Origin: Opitutia bacterium
GTDB taxonomy: Bacteria > Verrucomicrobiota > Verrucomicrobiia > Opitutales > Coraliomargaritaceae
DNA: 17,153 nucleotides
Direction: 5' to 3'
NCBI GenBank assembly: GCA_018663485.1
Contig: JABJQI010000164.1
Span: 1-17,153 of the forward strand
Part shown: positions 7,471 to 14,722 of the stretch, piece by piece
Numbering within the stretch: position 1 is the first letter of the stretch
Layout: every line of letters starts with the position of its first letter
Position numbers and translations under genes: made by a program
Notes under the pieces: model-generated
Told to the model about the DNA's origin: nothing
Database searches by the model: none
The model's input: only the letters and a program-made list of their open reading frames with translations

Positions 7471-8130
7471 CTAAAAAAGGTCTTGTTGGCCCATCGCATC
7501 GCGACCTGTGTCGGTCGAAGAGCTATGTAAAAATAACCAGTGTAGGCTCAATGAATTAAGATCAGGCTCTTGATAGAGACGTCGCAACAGTAAAGCAGAA
7601 GCGAGCGTGTCGTACAACGCACAATGATAATGGCGGCGTTTAGCAGGACAATACAGCGCGGCATGTTTATCCAACGACGCCTGCAAATCAAACAGTCCGA
7701 TCAGATCGCCAAGCTTATGACTCTCAAGTTGCGGGTAAATACGACGATACAGATACAAGGTGTCCAACCATGGTCCCCAGCTAGCGACCGATCGATCCAC
7801 TGCCGAGAAATCAGGCGAGCTGCGCGGATACGGCCAAACGCTGCGCAACAAGCCATCTTCGACCGACGCATTATGTGCACAGAGCGGCCCCGTCGCGCGC
7901 AGTTGCGCAAAAAAATCCCACTCTGTATCAAAGCGCGTCTGCGCTGCGGCAGCCTGTTCCGAAATACCGTGCTGTTGTCGATCCCGATCACTGATTGTAC
8001 CAATTGCTGCACACAGCCGTGTGTAGGTAGCCACAATCTCTGTACCAGCCAGGGTCACCACGCCATACTCGACAATACCACTCTGGCGGTTGCCTTCAAA
8101 ATCAATCACATGTATAGGCGTATCAATCAC
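7471..8130 (-). CDS. DEDDh-type 3'-5' exonuclease (DnaQ-like), GTG start
   Basis: This 219-aa protein has a single exonuclease fold. ExoI motif: V-I-D10-F-E12-G. ExoII region: HNASVEDGLL (86-95), where the usual catalytic Asp position holds Glu91 with Asp92 next to it. ExoIII: H169-C-A-L-Y-D174, which gives the DEDDh His-x4-Asp signature. GPWLDTLYLYRR (119-130) matches the conserved middle of DnaQ-like nucleases. It could act in DNA proofreading or repair, or trim RNA; the sequence does not decide. The start is the GTG at 8130, because no ATG lies between the in-frame upstream stop (8149-8151) and the ExoI motif. It is divergent from the HisN-like gene and lies 6 bp upstream of fmt. Confidence 0.85.
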   Translation of the reverse strand: MIDTPIHVIDFEGNRQSGIVEYGVVTLAGTEIVATYTRLCAAIGTISDRDRQQHGISEQAAAAQTRFDTEWDFFAQLRATGPLCAHNASVEDGLLRSVWPYPRSSPDFSAVDRSVASWGPWLDTLYLYRRIYPQLESHKLGDLIGLFDLQASLDKHAALYCPAKRRHYHCALYDTLASALLLRRLYQEPDLNSLSLHWLFLHSSSTDTGRDAMGQQDLF

Positions 8131-8231
8131 GCCGAGAACGTGATTCCGTCAGTGCCAGCACACAAGACCGGATTTTATAAAGTGGAAGACCAGACCGCAT
8201 TAAACACCGTAGCAGGAACAACGAATTCCTA

Positions 8232-8274
8232 GCGATTGTAATTTTACCGCAACCAGCAGCACAATTCCAATCGC
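8232..8274. promoter_or_regulatory. Long inverted repeat upstream of the HisN-like gene
   Basis: GCGATTGTAATT (8232-8243) and AATTCCAATCGC (8263-8274) are complementary in 11 of 12 positions around a 19-nt spacer. The element lies in the 229-bp gap between the divergent exonuclease and phosphatase genes, about 85 bp before the phosphatase start. It could be a dimeric operator or a leader hairpin; no T-run follows. Clear promoter boxes are not evident elsewhere in the gap. Confidence 0.4.
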
Positions 8275-8359
8275 AAATGAAATTCCCCTGACTCTACGGT
8301 TGCCAGAGTATGCATCGCACCCCACATTGCTCGATTTTCAACCCGCACTACCAGTCGAT

Positions 8360-9148
8360 ATGTCACAACTCACACGCGCTCAAAAAGACGAATTCATTGA
8401 ATTTATAGCCTACCTTTGCGAAGAGGCTTCCAAAGAGATCCTGCCACACTACGGGCCAGATGTCGAAATCGAGCGTAAGTCCGACAAGACACCAGTTACA
8501 CTGGCCGACCAAAATGCCGAGAAGCGCATTCGCGAAATCCTCGCCGAGCGCTACCCAGAGCACGGTATTATTGGCGAAGAATACGGCAGCGAGCGAGACG
8601 ACGCCGATTTCGTGTGGGTCCTCGACCCAGTTGACGGCACCAAGTCTTTCATTTCCGGCGTGCCTTTGTTCGCGACCTTGATCGCCCTACTTTACAAAGG
8701 CCGCCCCGTGATCGGTGCCATCAATCAGCCCGTGCTCAAACAACTCGTGATCGGCGACTGTGAAACCACGACGCTCAACGGCAAACCCGTCTCTGGACGT
8801 GCTGTCTGCCCTCTGGGCGAAGCAACCCTGTGCACCACCGATCCGATTCGTACCACGCTTTGGCAGAACAATGCCGACTGGACCGCGTTGCCTCCAAAGA
8901 CCGCACTCTACCGCTCTTGGGGCGATGCAGGTGGCTACATCCTACTCTGCTCCGGCTTCACTGACATCATGTGTGATCCAATGATGGAAATTTGGGACTG
9001 TGCAGCGATCATCCCTTGCCTACAAGGTGCGGGGTTCACCGTAACTGGCTGGAAAGGTGGCGATGCGTTCGATGAACGTTGCATCATCGCAGCCAAAGCG
9101 CCGCTGCACGCCGAAGTCATGGCGACACTTTACCCGAACGGACAGTAA
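8360..9148 (+). CDS. hisN: Inositol-monophosphatase-family phosphatase, probable histidinol-phosphatase
   Basis: This is a Mg-dependent, Li-sensitive-type phosphatase. HisN members remove phosphate from L-histidinol phosphate, the penultimate step of histidine synthesis. From ATG 8360 the protein is 262 aa, the normal family size. Metal-binding motifs are G-E73-E74-YG, D89-PVDGT (89-94) and W212-D213-CAA. The segments SDKTPVTLAD (41-50) and DGTKSFISGVPLFATLIAL resemble the HisN branch more than SuhB or CysQ, but related specificities remain possible. The frame is open upstream to a TTG at 8300, which would add 20 residues unlike the family, so ATG 8360 is preferred despite lacking a Shine-Dalgarno. 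No other his gene is in the window. Confidence 0.8.
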   Translation: MSQLTRAQKDEFIEFIAYLCEEASKEILPHYGPDVEIERKSDKTPVTLADQNAEKRIREILAERYPEHGIIGEEYGSERDDADFVWVLDPVDGTKSFISGVPLFATLIALLYKGRPVIGAINQPVLKQLVIGDCETTTLNGKPVSGRAVCPLGEATLCTTDPIRTTLWQNNADWTALPPKTALYRSWGDAGGYILLCSGFTDIMCDPMMEIWDCAAIIPCLQGAGFTVTGWKGGDAFDERCIIAAKAPLHAEVMATLYPNGQ

Positions 9149-9199
9149 GATTGCATTTGGTAAAAATCACGCACACAGTCATCTAGAACCGAACCTGCA

Positions 9200-11020
9200 G
9201 TGTCCTCGATTTTTCAATATGCAAAACAAGCCGCAATTGCGGCAAAGGAGTATAACGGCCTCGACTTTTTTCCGCTCCGAAAGTCACTCTCCGGTTATCA
9301 AAACGACTTCAAGGGACATCTCGCCGGTGATACGCGTGCGGGATTTAATGTCGCTCTGTTGGCATTTCCCCAAGGGATGGCTTATGCCTTGATTGCGGGG
9401 CTACCGATTCAATACGGAATCTACGGTTCGGCCATCGCGGCGATGGTGGCACCGATTTTCGCGAAGAGCCACTATATTACTCTGGGGCCGACCAATGCGA
9501 CTTCGGTCATGCTGTTGAGTGCCTTTGCCAGCCTTGGCATCGCAGGCACACAAATGCTTAGTCTTGTGCCGTTGTTAATTCTGCTGGTGGGTCTATTCGT
9601 AGTGATAGGCGCTTATTTTAAGGTCGCCAATTTCGTGCAATATATTTCGCGCTCGGTAATAACCGGCTATATCACGGCTGCGGCATTGTTGATCATTGCC
9701 AATCAGATCCCCAAGGCTCTCGGCTTAAGCCTACCGCACAAAGGGGCGACCTTTTACGAATCGATGGCATTGATTGCCTCCTCGATTGAGACCGTTCACT
9801 GGATAACAGTCGGCATCAGCCTTGTCACGGTAGTGCTGTATGTTTGGCTCGACCGTTTCTATAAAGCGCTGCCCAACGTCGCGATTTGTTTGGTCACGCT
9901 TTCGTTGCTTACCGCGCTAACAGTTGGCCATAATGCAGGCGTTGCCTTCCTCTCTGGCATAAACGCCGCAGACTGGTCTTTTCAAGCGCCAGCACTATCG
10001 CTCGCAAATATTCAGCTACTCGCTAGCCCAGCATTGGCCATCGCTCTACTGTGTATCTTAGAAGGCATTTCGATCGGCAAATCCCTCGCCGCAAAGACTG
10101 GTGCACGACTGGATGCCAACCAAGCGATGTTCTCTATCGGCATGGCCAATATTAGTTGCGCCTTCTTTTCCGGAATGCCTGCATCCGGCTCACTAACGCG
10201 CTCTTCGCTCAGTGCGACCAGCGGAGGCCGCAGCGTGCTAGCCAGCTATATTAGTGGTGCCATTGTTTTCATTGGTGCCTTCGTGCTCGGCCCCTATACT
10301 CGCTTTATCCCGCAAAGCACATTGGCGGTACTCGTCATAGTAATCGGCATTTCACTGCTGAATAAACATGCAATACGCATCGTGACTCGATCCACTAAAT
10401 CCGATGCGATTGTTTTCGGCACGACCTTTATCAGTGGCCTGCTGATGCCACTCGATATGGCGATTTATATCGGTGTCGGTATCTCGATCATTCTGTTTTT
10501 GAAGAAGGTCGCCAGACCTGAGATGATTGAATATGCCTTCAATGAGGAAGGCCACCTCGCTGAACTCGAAACCCTCGAGCAACGCGGCACACCAGAAGTA
10601 TCGATTGTGCACGTCGAAGGTGAACTGTTCTTCGGTGCCGCCGATCTATTCCGCGATCAGATGCGTCGTATCTGCGAAGACCCTAACCTTAAAATCGTCG
10701 TCCTTAAAATGCGCAATGCGCACAATATGGATGCCACTGCGGTGATGGCACTTGAAGAGCTGCTGCTGTACATGGCCGAAAAAAAGCGCTACCTCATTCT
10801 AAGTGAAGTGAAGACCGATTTAATTCGTGTCCTCAAAAACTCTGGCATCTACGGTACGATTGAAGCGCGCAACATCTTTACTGACGAGCCCAGCAACCCA
10901 ACACTTTCCACTGCGAAAGCACTAAAACGGGCCAAGACACATCTCGGCAATACCGTCGCCAACGTCTCGATCTACATTGATCCGGTGCGCGACAAACAGA
11001 AAAAAGGCGAACACATCTAG
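9200..11020 (+). CDS. SulP family inorganic anion transporter with C-terminal STAS domain
   Basis: This is a 606-aa inner-membrane transporter for sulfate, bicarbonate or a related anion. The SulP core starts with AGFNVALLAFPQGMAYALIAG (48-67, just after an amphipathic N-terminus) and continues through GPTNATSVM (97-105) and many hydrophobic spans to about residue 440. A cytoplasmic STAS domain runs from about 466 to 560 (VSIVHVEGELFFG to SGIYGTIEA). In the STAS loop the usual Asp-Ser/Thr phosphorylation site reads D511-A-T-A, so regulation at that position may differ. The start is GTG 9200; no in-frame ATG lies before the first membrane span. The hydrolase gene begins 11 bp after the stop, implying an operon. 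No carbonic-anhydrase or sulfur-assimilation gene is adjacent, so the substrate is open. Confidence 0.92.
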   Translation: MSSIFQYAKQAAIAAKEYNGLDFFPLRKSLSGYQNDFKGHLAGDTRAGFNVALLAFPQGMAYALIAGLPIQYGIYGSAIAAMVAPIFAKSHYITLGPTNATSVMLLSAFASLGIAGTQMLSLVPLLILLVGLFVVIGAYFKVANFVQYISRSVITGYITAAALLIIANQIPKALGLSLPHKGATFYESMALIASSIETVHWITVGISLVTVVLYVWLDRFYKALPNVAICLVTLSLLTALTVGHNAGVAFLSGINAADWSFQAPALSLANIQLLASPALAIALLCILEGISIGKSLAAKTGARLDANQAMFSIGMANISCAFFSGMPASGSLTRSSLSATSGGRSVLASYISGAIVFIGAFVLGPYTRFIPQSTLAVLVIVIGISLLNKHAIRIVTRSTKSDAIVFGTTFISGLLMPLDMAIYIGVGISIILFLKKVARPEMIEYAFNEEGHLAELETLEQRGTPEVSIVHVEGELFFGAADLFRDQMRRICEDPNLKIVVLKMRNAHNMDATAVMALEELLLYMAEKKRYLILSEVKTDLIRVLKNSGIYGTIEARNIFTDEPSNPTLSTAKALKRAKTHLGNTVANVSIYIDPVRDKQKKGEHI

Positions 11021-11030
11021 GCGACACAAA

Positions 11031-11612
11031 ATGGAGATCATTATGGTCCATGGCATTTGGGACAAAGGCAGCGTCTATCGACGGATGGCTGACTTTCTGG
11101 GTGAACAAGGTCACCACTGCCACTACCCCAACCTAGAACCAGCCAACGGTGCGCACGGCCTAGCCGACCTCGCCGAAAAGCTGAAGGTCTACATCGATCA
11201 CACGATCGGCAGCGATGTTCCCTTTGCATTGATCGGCTTTAGTATGGGCACCGTCATTTCACGCTATTATTTGCAAGTTCTCGGTGGAGCCTCTCGAGTG
11301 AGTCACTTCTTCAGTATCTCCGGACCGCTACACGGCACCTTAACCGCACATTTCTGGCCTGGTAAAGCAAGTCGCGATATGCGCTTTCGAAGCCAATTAC
11401 TACAGCAACTTAATGCAGATACTTCAGCGCTGAAACACACGACGATCCACAGCTACCGCACGCCATTCGACTTGTTAATTATTCCAACACGCAGTTCACA
11501 CTGGGAAATCGCAGCAGACAACCACATCGTGCCAGCACTTTTTCATCATCGGATGCTGATCCACGGCAAGGTGTATCGGCACATCGCAGAGACATTAAAA
11601 CCGTCTGCCTAG
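11031..11612 (+). CDS. Small alpha/beta hydrolase, lipase/esterase-like
   Basis: This 193-aa protein has a compact alpha/beta hydrolase fold. It starts with IIMVHGIWDKGS (HG oxyanion loop, residues 3-14). The nucleophile elbow is G69-F-S71-M-G73, and a class-2-lipase-like ISGPLHGT lies at 96-103. Asp147 (FDLLIIP) and His178 (MLIHGKVY) are the likely rest of the triad; His172 is an alternative for the base. There is no signal peptide, so it is probably cytoplasmic. ATG 11031 puts the first strand right at the N-terminus as usual. An earlier in-frame start at 10977 lies inside the SulP gene and adds unrelated residues. It follows SulP by 10 bp and ends 2 bp from the convergent MFS gene. The substrate is unknown. 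Confidence 0.85.
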   Translation: MEIIMVHGIWDKGSVYRRMADFLGEQGHHCHYPNLEPANGAHGLADLAEKLKVYIDHTIGSDVPFALIGFSMGTVISRYYLQVLGGASRVSHFFSISGPLHGTLTAHFWPGKASRDMRFRSQLLQQLNADTSALKHTTIHSYRTPFDLLIIPTRSSHWEIAADNHIVPALFHHRMLIHGKVYRHIAETLKPSA

Positions 11613-11614
11613 TA

Positions 11615-12949
11615 CTATCTGCCAAACCGAAAGCGGTGCAATAAAAAGACACTCAACGTCAACACTAGGAAGAACCCAGGAAACCAGCCTAGCGACTCGA
11701 CAAAGACAGCATCCTCAACCGCGGCACCGCCACCCTCGAACGTCTGCAGCTGATCAGCTCGAATCGAGGCGATCAGCCCGGCATACAGCAGGGCCACCGC
11801 ACCGTAGAAAAAATTAGTTGATAGACCACGAAAGCTCAACACCGTCGCGCGCTGCTCAGACGGGGCCGTTTCGTTTAGGTAGCGACTCACAAAATAACCC
11901 GTCATTTGAATGCCAGCATATAACAGCATTGTTGGTAAAATGCCCCAGTATGGCAGCGCCATTGACAGCCCGATTAGTCCGAGCAATACACCCACACCGA
12001 CAAACACAAAGTTCAGAGCTGGAGAATATGAATCAGCCAGTATCCGTGCGAACCTTGGCACGAACACCCCCATCAGCGCCATGCCCGAACCGATTAAGCC
12101 ATAACTGGCGATCGGCAACTCAATGACGCTCCAATATTCGCTGGCCAATGTCAGGAACTGACGCACCACACTATCCAGAACCATCGCTGCCAGGAGCACT
12201 CCAAATGGGAATGCAGTTAGCCAGATCCATTGACTCGCGGCAACCGACTGCCGCCAAGAGCGCGCCAAGGTCGCTCGCACGCTCACATGCGCCTTCAGCG
12301 GGGATTCCTGCATGCGAAGTGCCATGGCCAACACGACCAGCGACGACAACAAGGTCAGAATGATTGGCACCTTAATTAACTGTTCAGAGGCCACGACCTG
12401 CGCAGAGCCGAACAACCGCAGTACCGCATTGACCAACTCAGCATCATAGACCGCCGCACCGACCATCATCGCCACGAAAAACGCCAACGACGTATCGCGC
12501 TGCACGCGCTCAAGCACATGCCCCCAGCGGTGCTCCTGCCCCGCCGCCTTGAGCGAATCATACGCTAGCGCCTCATCCGCACCACTCGCCGCCGCCTCGG
12601 CCGCACCACTCAACACACGATTTAGTACAAACAGAGAAAACAGCACCGCTCCGCCGTCAATTGGAGCCACTAGCAGAACCAACATTTCCAGCACCATAAA
12701 AATGCCAGTTGCGATCAGCAACTTGCGCCGCCCTAAGGTGTCGGCCAATGCCCCCGAGGGCACTTCTAGCAGCACAATCGTTGCCGCCCAAATACCGTTT
12801 AAGAGACCGAACTGCTCGAGCGTAAGACCGTAGTCCAGAAACAGCAGCGCATAGACTGGATAGTAAAACCGCGCCGAGAAAAACATTCGGAACAGTGTAA
12901 AAGCGCGCACATTACGCTGCGCGATTTTATCTAGATCAGAGGCCGCCAT
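11615..12949 (-). CDS. MFS transporter
   Basis: This 444-aa integral membrane protein has about 12 hydrophobic spans. The cytoplasmic loop 2-3 carries major facilitator motif A, G66-ALAD70-TLG73-RRK. A longer polar segment (about 125-150) and an extended region around 165-205 lie in the middle of the protein, and a polar loop (FEGGGAAVEDAVF) precedes the last span. It probably exports or imports a small solute; the sequence gives no substrate. Its ATG overlaps the rnhB stop by one base (TAATG), so translation is probably coupled to rnhB and the gene belongs to the oxyR-rnhB run. It converges with the hydrolase gene with 2 bp between stop codons, leaving no room for a separate terminator. Confidence 0.9.
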   Translation of the reverse strand: MAASDLDKIAQRNVRAFTLFRMFFSARFYYPVYALLFLDYGLTLEQFGLLNGIWAATIVLLEVPSGALADTLGRRKLLIATGIFMVLEMLVLLVAPIDGGAVLFSLFVLNRVLSGAAEAAASGADEALAYDSLKAAGQEHRWGHVLERVQRDTSLAFFVAMMVGAAVYDAELVNAVLRLFGSAQVVASEQLIKVPIILTLLSSLVVLAMALRMQESPLKAHVSVRATLARSWRQSVAASQWIWLTAFPFGVLLAAMVLDSVVRQFLTLASEYWSVIELPIASYGLIGSGMALMGVFVPRFARILADSYSPALNFVFVGVGVLLGLIGLSMALPYWGILPTMLLYAGIQMTGYFVSRYLNETAPSEQRATVLSFRGLSTNFFYGAVALLYAGLIASIRADQLQTFEGGGAAVEDAVFVESLGWFPGFFLVLTLSVFLLHRFRFGR

Positions 12950-13686
12950 TAGACCAACTCGATTTCATTCGAAGCATGTCCAGCTTGCTGCAAATTCAAC
13001 AGTTTGCGTAAGAACAGTGCTCGATGAATCGGCGTCGCTCCATGCGCATGCAAGGCAGCTCGATGCACCGCAGTACCATAGCCTTTGTGCTGATCAAAGC
13101 CATATTCCGGATACTGTTTAGCCAATTTAAGCAGCTCGCGATCTCGCGAAACTTTTGCAGCAATACTCGCCATCGCAATCGCCAGCGATTTGCCATCGCC
13201 CTTAATAATACCAGTGTGCGTATAGGGGAACGGCTTGAGCGGCCGCCCATCAACGATGATACGAACGCCACTTTCAGAATCAAACAAAGGCCCATCCGCC
13301 GCCGCCAATGGCAATTCCCAATCCTTTGCGCGCGCCGCCAATCCTTCAACTGCTCGACGCATCGCAAAGCGCGTCGCACCGAGAATATTCAGCTCAGCAA
13401 TCTCCTCGACCGAGCCCGAAGCGACTTCGAAATCCAGTAAGCCTTGATCGCGCAACTGCTCAATAATAGCGAGCTGCTCTGCCCGCGCCTGCCCACTCAA
13501 TTGCTTCGAATCATTAATCGTAGCGCTCAGCTCAAGCGCCTCCTTGGATTCAAAGAAATCGCGCGTCAACACGGATACGCCTGCGGTCACTGGCCCCGCC
13601 AGGCAGCCACGTCCCGCCTCATCAACCCCAATCAAGCGATCGACGGACTGCAATTGCATGAAATCATGTTGTTGCAGTTTATTCAT
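12949..13686 (-). CDS. rnhB: Ribonuclease HII
   Basis: RNase HII removes ribonucleotides misincorporated in DNA and RNA strands of RNA-DNA hybrids. The 245-aa protein has D22-E23-A-G-R-G, D146 (IIVDGRPL) and D164 (IIKGDGKS), the four acidic catalytic residues with the normal 18-residue spacing between the last two. MASIAAKVSRD (172-182) and QYPEYGFDQHKGYGT (191-205) are conserved family blocks. There is a modest insertion around residues 120-142. It starts 18 bp after the oxyR stop and ends overlapping the MFS start by one base, so it is the middle gene of a minus-strand run. GAGG sits directly against its ATG, too close to be a normal Shine-Dalgarno. Confidence 0.97.
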   Translation of the reverse strand: MNKLQQHDFMQLQSVDRLIGVDEAGRGCLAGPVTAGVSVLTRDFFESKEALELSATINDSKQLSGQARAEQLAIIEQLRDQGLLDFEVASGSVEEIAELNILGATRFAMRRAVEGLAARAKDWELPLAAADGPLFDSESGVRIIVDGRPLKPFPYTHTGIIKGDGKSLAIAMASIAAKVSRDRELLKLAKQYPEYGFDQHKGYGTAVHRAALHAHGATPIHRALFLRKLLNLQQAGHASNEIELV

Positions 13687-13704
13687 CCTCGATCATTCTG
13701 ACTA

Positions 13705-14598
13705 CTATTCATCGCGGTAGAAAAATTGCTTTACTAGCTCTTTGAACGCAAGCTGTGTTGCGCTCATTTTTTGATACTTAGAAGATGCCAACACAATCGG
13801 CCGAGTCACAGCATTCGGTGCGACTGAGGAAAAGCTCACCGTACGATCTTTAAACGTCGACTGGGCCATCTTTGGCACAAACGAAAAACCCATGCCCACT
13901 TCGACCATCGCAATCACAGTTTCGATTTGAGCACTCTCTAAAGAGATTTTCGGTTGCAAACCCGATGCCTCACAGAGCGATACACTTTGTCGACTCAGGC
14001 AGTGCACATCCTTCATCAAAACCATGGGGAATTCACTCAGGTCACGCAGTTTCAAGATCTGCTGATCTGCCAAGGCATGTTGATCGGGTAGCACCACCAG
14101 CAACTCATCCTCAAATAAACTCATCAACTCCATCTCTTGCTCTCCCACAAAAGGCGGACTCAACAAAGCGAAATCTAAATTCCCCTGCCGCAGCTGTGCT
14201 ACCAGTTCATCCGTGGTGTGCTCGACAATACTCAACTTCATCTGAGGATACTGTATCAACGACGCTCGTATCAACTTGGGCAATACATACGGCGCCACAG
14301 TGGGAATCGCCCCAAGCGAGACACGTCCCGCGTAGTCCTCACGTCGATGCTCTGCTTTCTCACTCATATTACGCACCTCCGACAAGACCTGCAGTGCCTG
14401 TGGTAGCATCGACTCACCAAAATCAGTCAACTGAGCCCCATGGCGACTACGCCGTATCAACGGCTGCCCTAATTCATCTTCCAGCTTCTTAAGCTGCTGA
14501 CTTAAAGAAGGCTGTGACACGTGACACAACTCAGCCGCTCGTGAAAAATTTTTCTGACGAGCCACCTCTACAAAATATCTTAGCTGATGTAATTGCAT
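13705..14598 (-). CDS. oxyR: Hydrogen peroxide sensor, LysR-type regulator OxyR
   Basis: OxyR senses peroxide by forming an intramolecular disulfide and then activates antioxidant genes. The 297-aa protein has the LysR winged helix at residues 1-60 (LRYFVEVARQKNFSRAAELC) and a periplasmic-binding-like effector domain after about 90. The redox cysteines are Cys200 and Cys209, 9 residues apart as in E. coli Cys199/Cys208, and Cys200 follows the conserved His199 (KDVHCLSRQ). The gene is divergent from katG, its classic target. The operator described at 14600-14636 lies right against its own start codon, so autoregulation is likely. rnhB and an MFS transporter follow in the same direction with small or no gaps. 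Confidence 0.95.
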   Translation of the reverse strand: MQLHQLRYFVEVARQKNFSRAAELCHVSQPSLSQQLKKLEDELGQPLIRRSRHGAQLTDFGESMLPQALQVLSEVRNMSEKAEHRREDYAGRVSLGAIPTVAPYVLPKLIRASLIQYPQMKLSIVEHTTDELVAQLRQGNLDFALLSPPFVGEQEMELMSLFEDELLVVLPDQHALADQQILKLRDLSEFPMVLMKDVHCLSRQSVSLCEASGLQPKISLESAQIETVIAMVEVGMGFSFVPKMAQSTFKDRTVSFSSVAPNAVTRPIVLASSKYQKMSATQLAFKELVKQFFYRDE

Positions 14599-14599
14599 G

Positions 14600-14636
14600 A
14601 TAGTCTAAGGCTATGTGACTTATAGTTAAGAAATAT
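14600..14636. promoter_or_regulatory. OxyR operator between oxyR and katG
   Basis: The tetrads ATAG (14600-14603), CTAT (14611-14614), ATAG (14622-14625) and ATAT (14633-14636) are each separated by exactly 7 bp. This matches the E. coli OxyR consensus ATAG-N7-CTAT-N7-ATAG-N7-CTAT in three full tetrads and three of four bases of the last. The site ends at the katG -35 box and begins 1 bp upstream of the oxyR start codon, a position suited to activating katG and repressing oxyR. Confidence 0.88.
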
Positions 14637-14665
14637 TTTACCTATATATTTGTCTATGCTATATT
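14637..14665 (+). promoter_or_regulatory. katG promoter
   Basis: TTTACC (14637-14642, -35) and TATATT (14660-14665, -10, 5 of 6 consensus bases) are separated by 17 bp. The -35 directly abuts the OxyR operator, as expected for activation by contact with RNA polymerase. Transcription would start near 14672, giving an AT-rich leader of about 50 nt that contains a T-rich tract and no Shine-Dalgarno. Confidence 0.7.
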
Positions 14666-14722
14666 AAAATGTAGTTTTTATTTTTTTCGTACCAAGTAAT
14701 ATTCATTAAACCAAAGAATTAT

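Noticed and set aside
8300..8359. TTG start for the HisN-like gene
   Set aside because: It would add 20 residues unlike the family and uses a rare start codon; ATG 8360 gives the usual length.
10977..11030. Upstream start for the hydrolase inside the SulP gene
   Set aside because: The extra residues are basic and unlike a hydrolase N-terminus; ATG 11031 begins right at the first beta strand.
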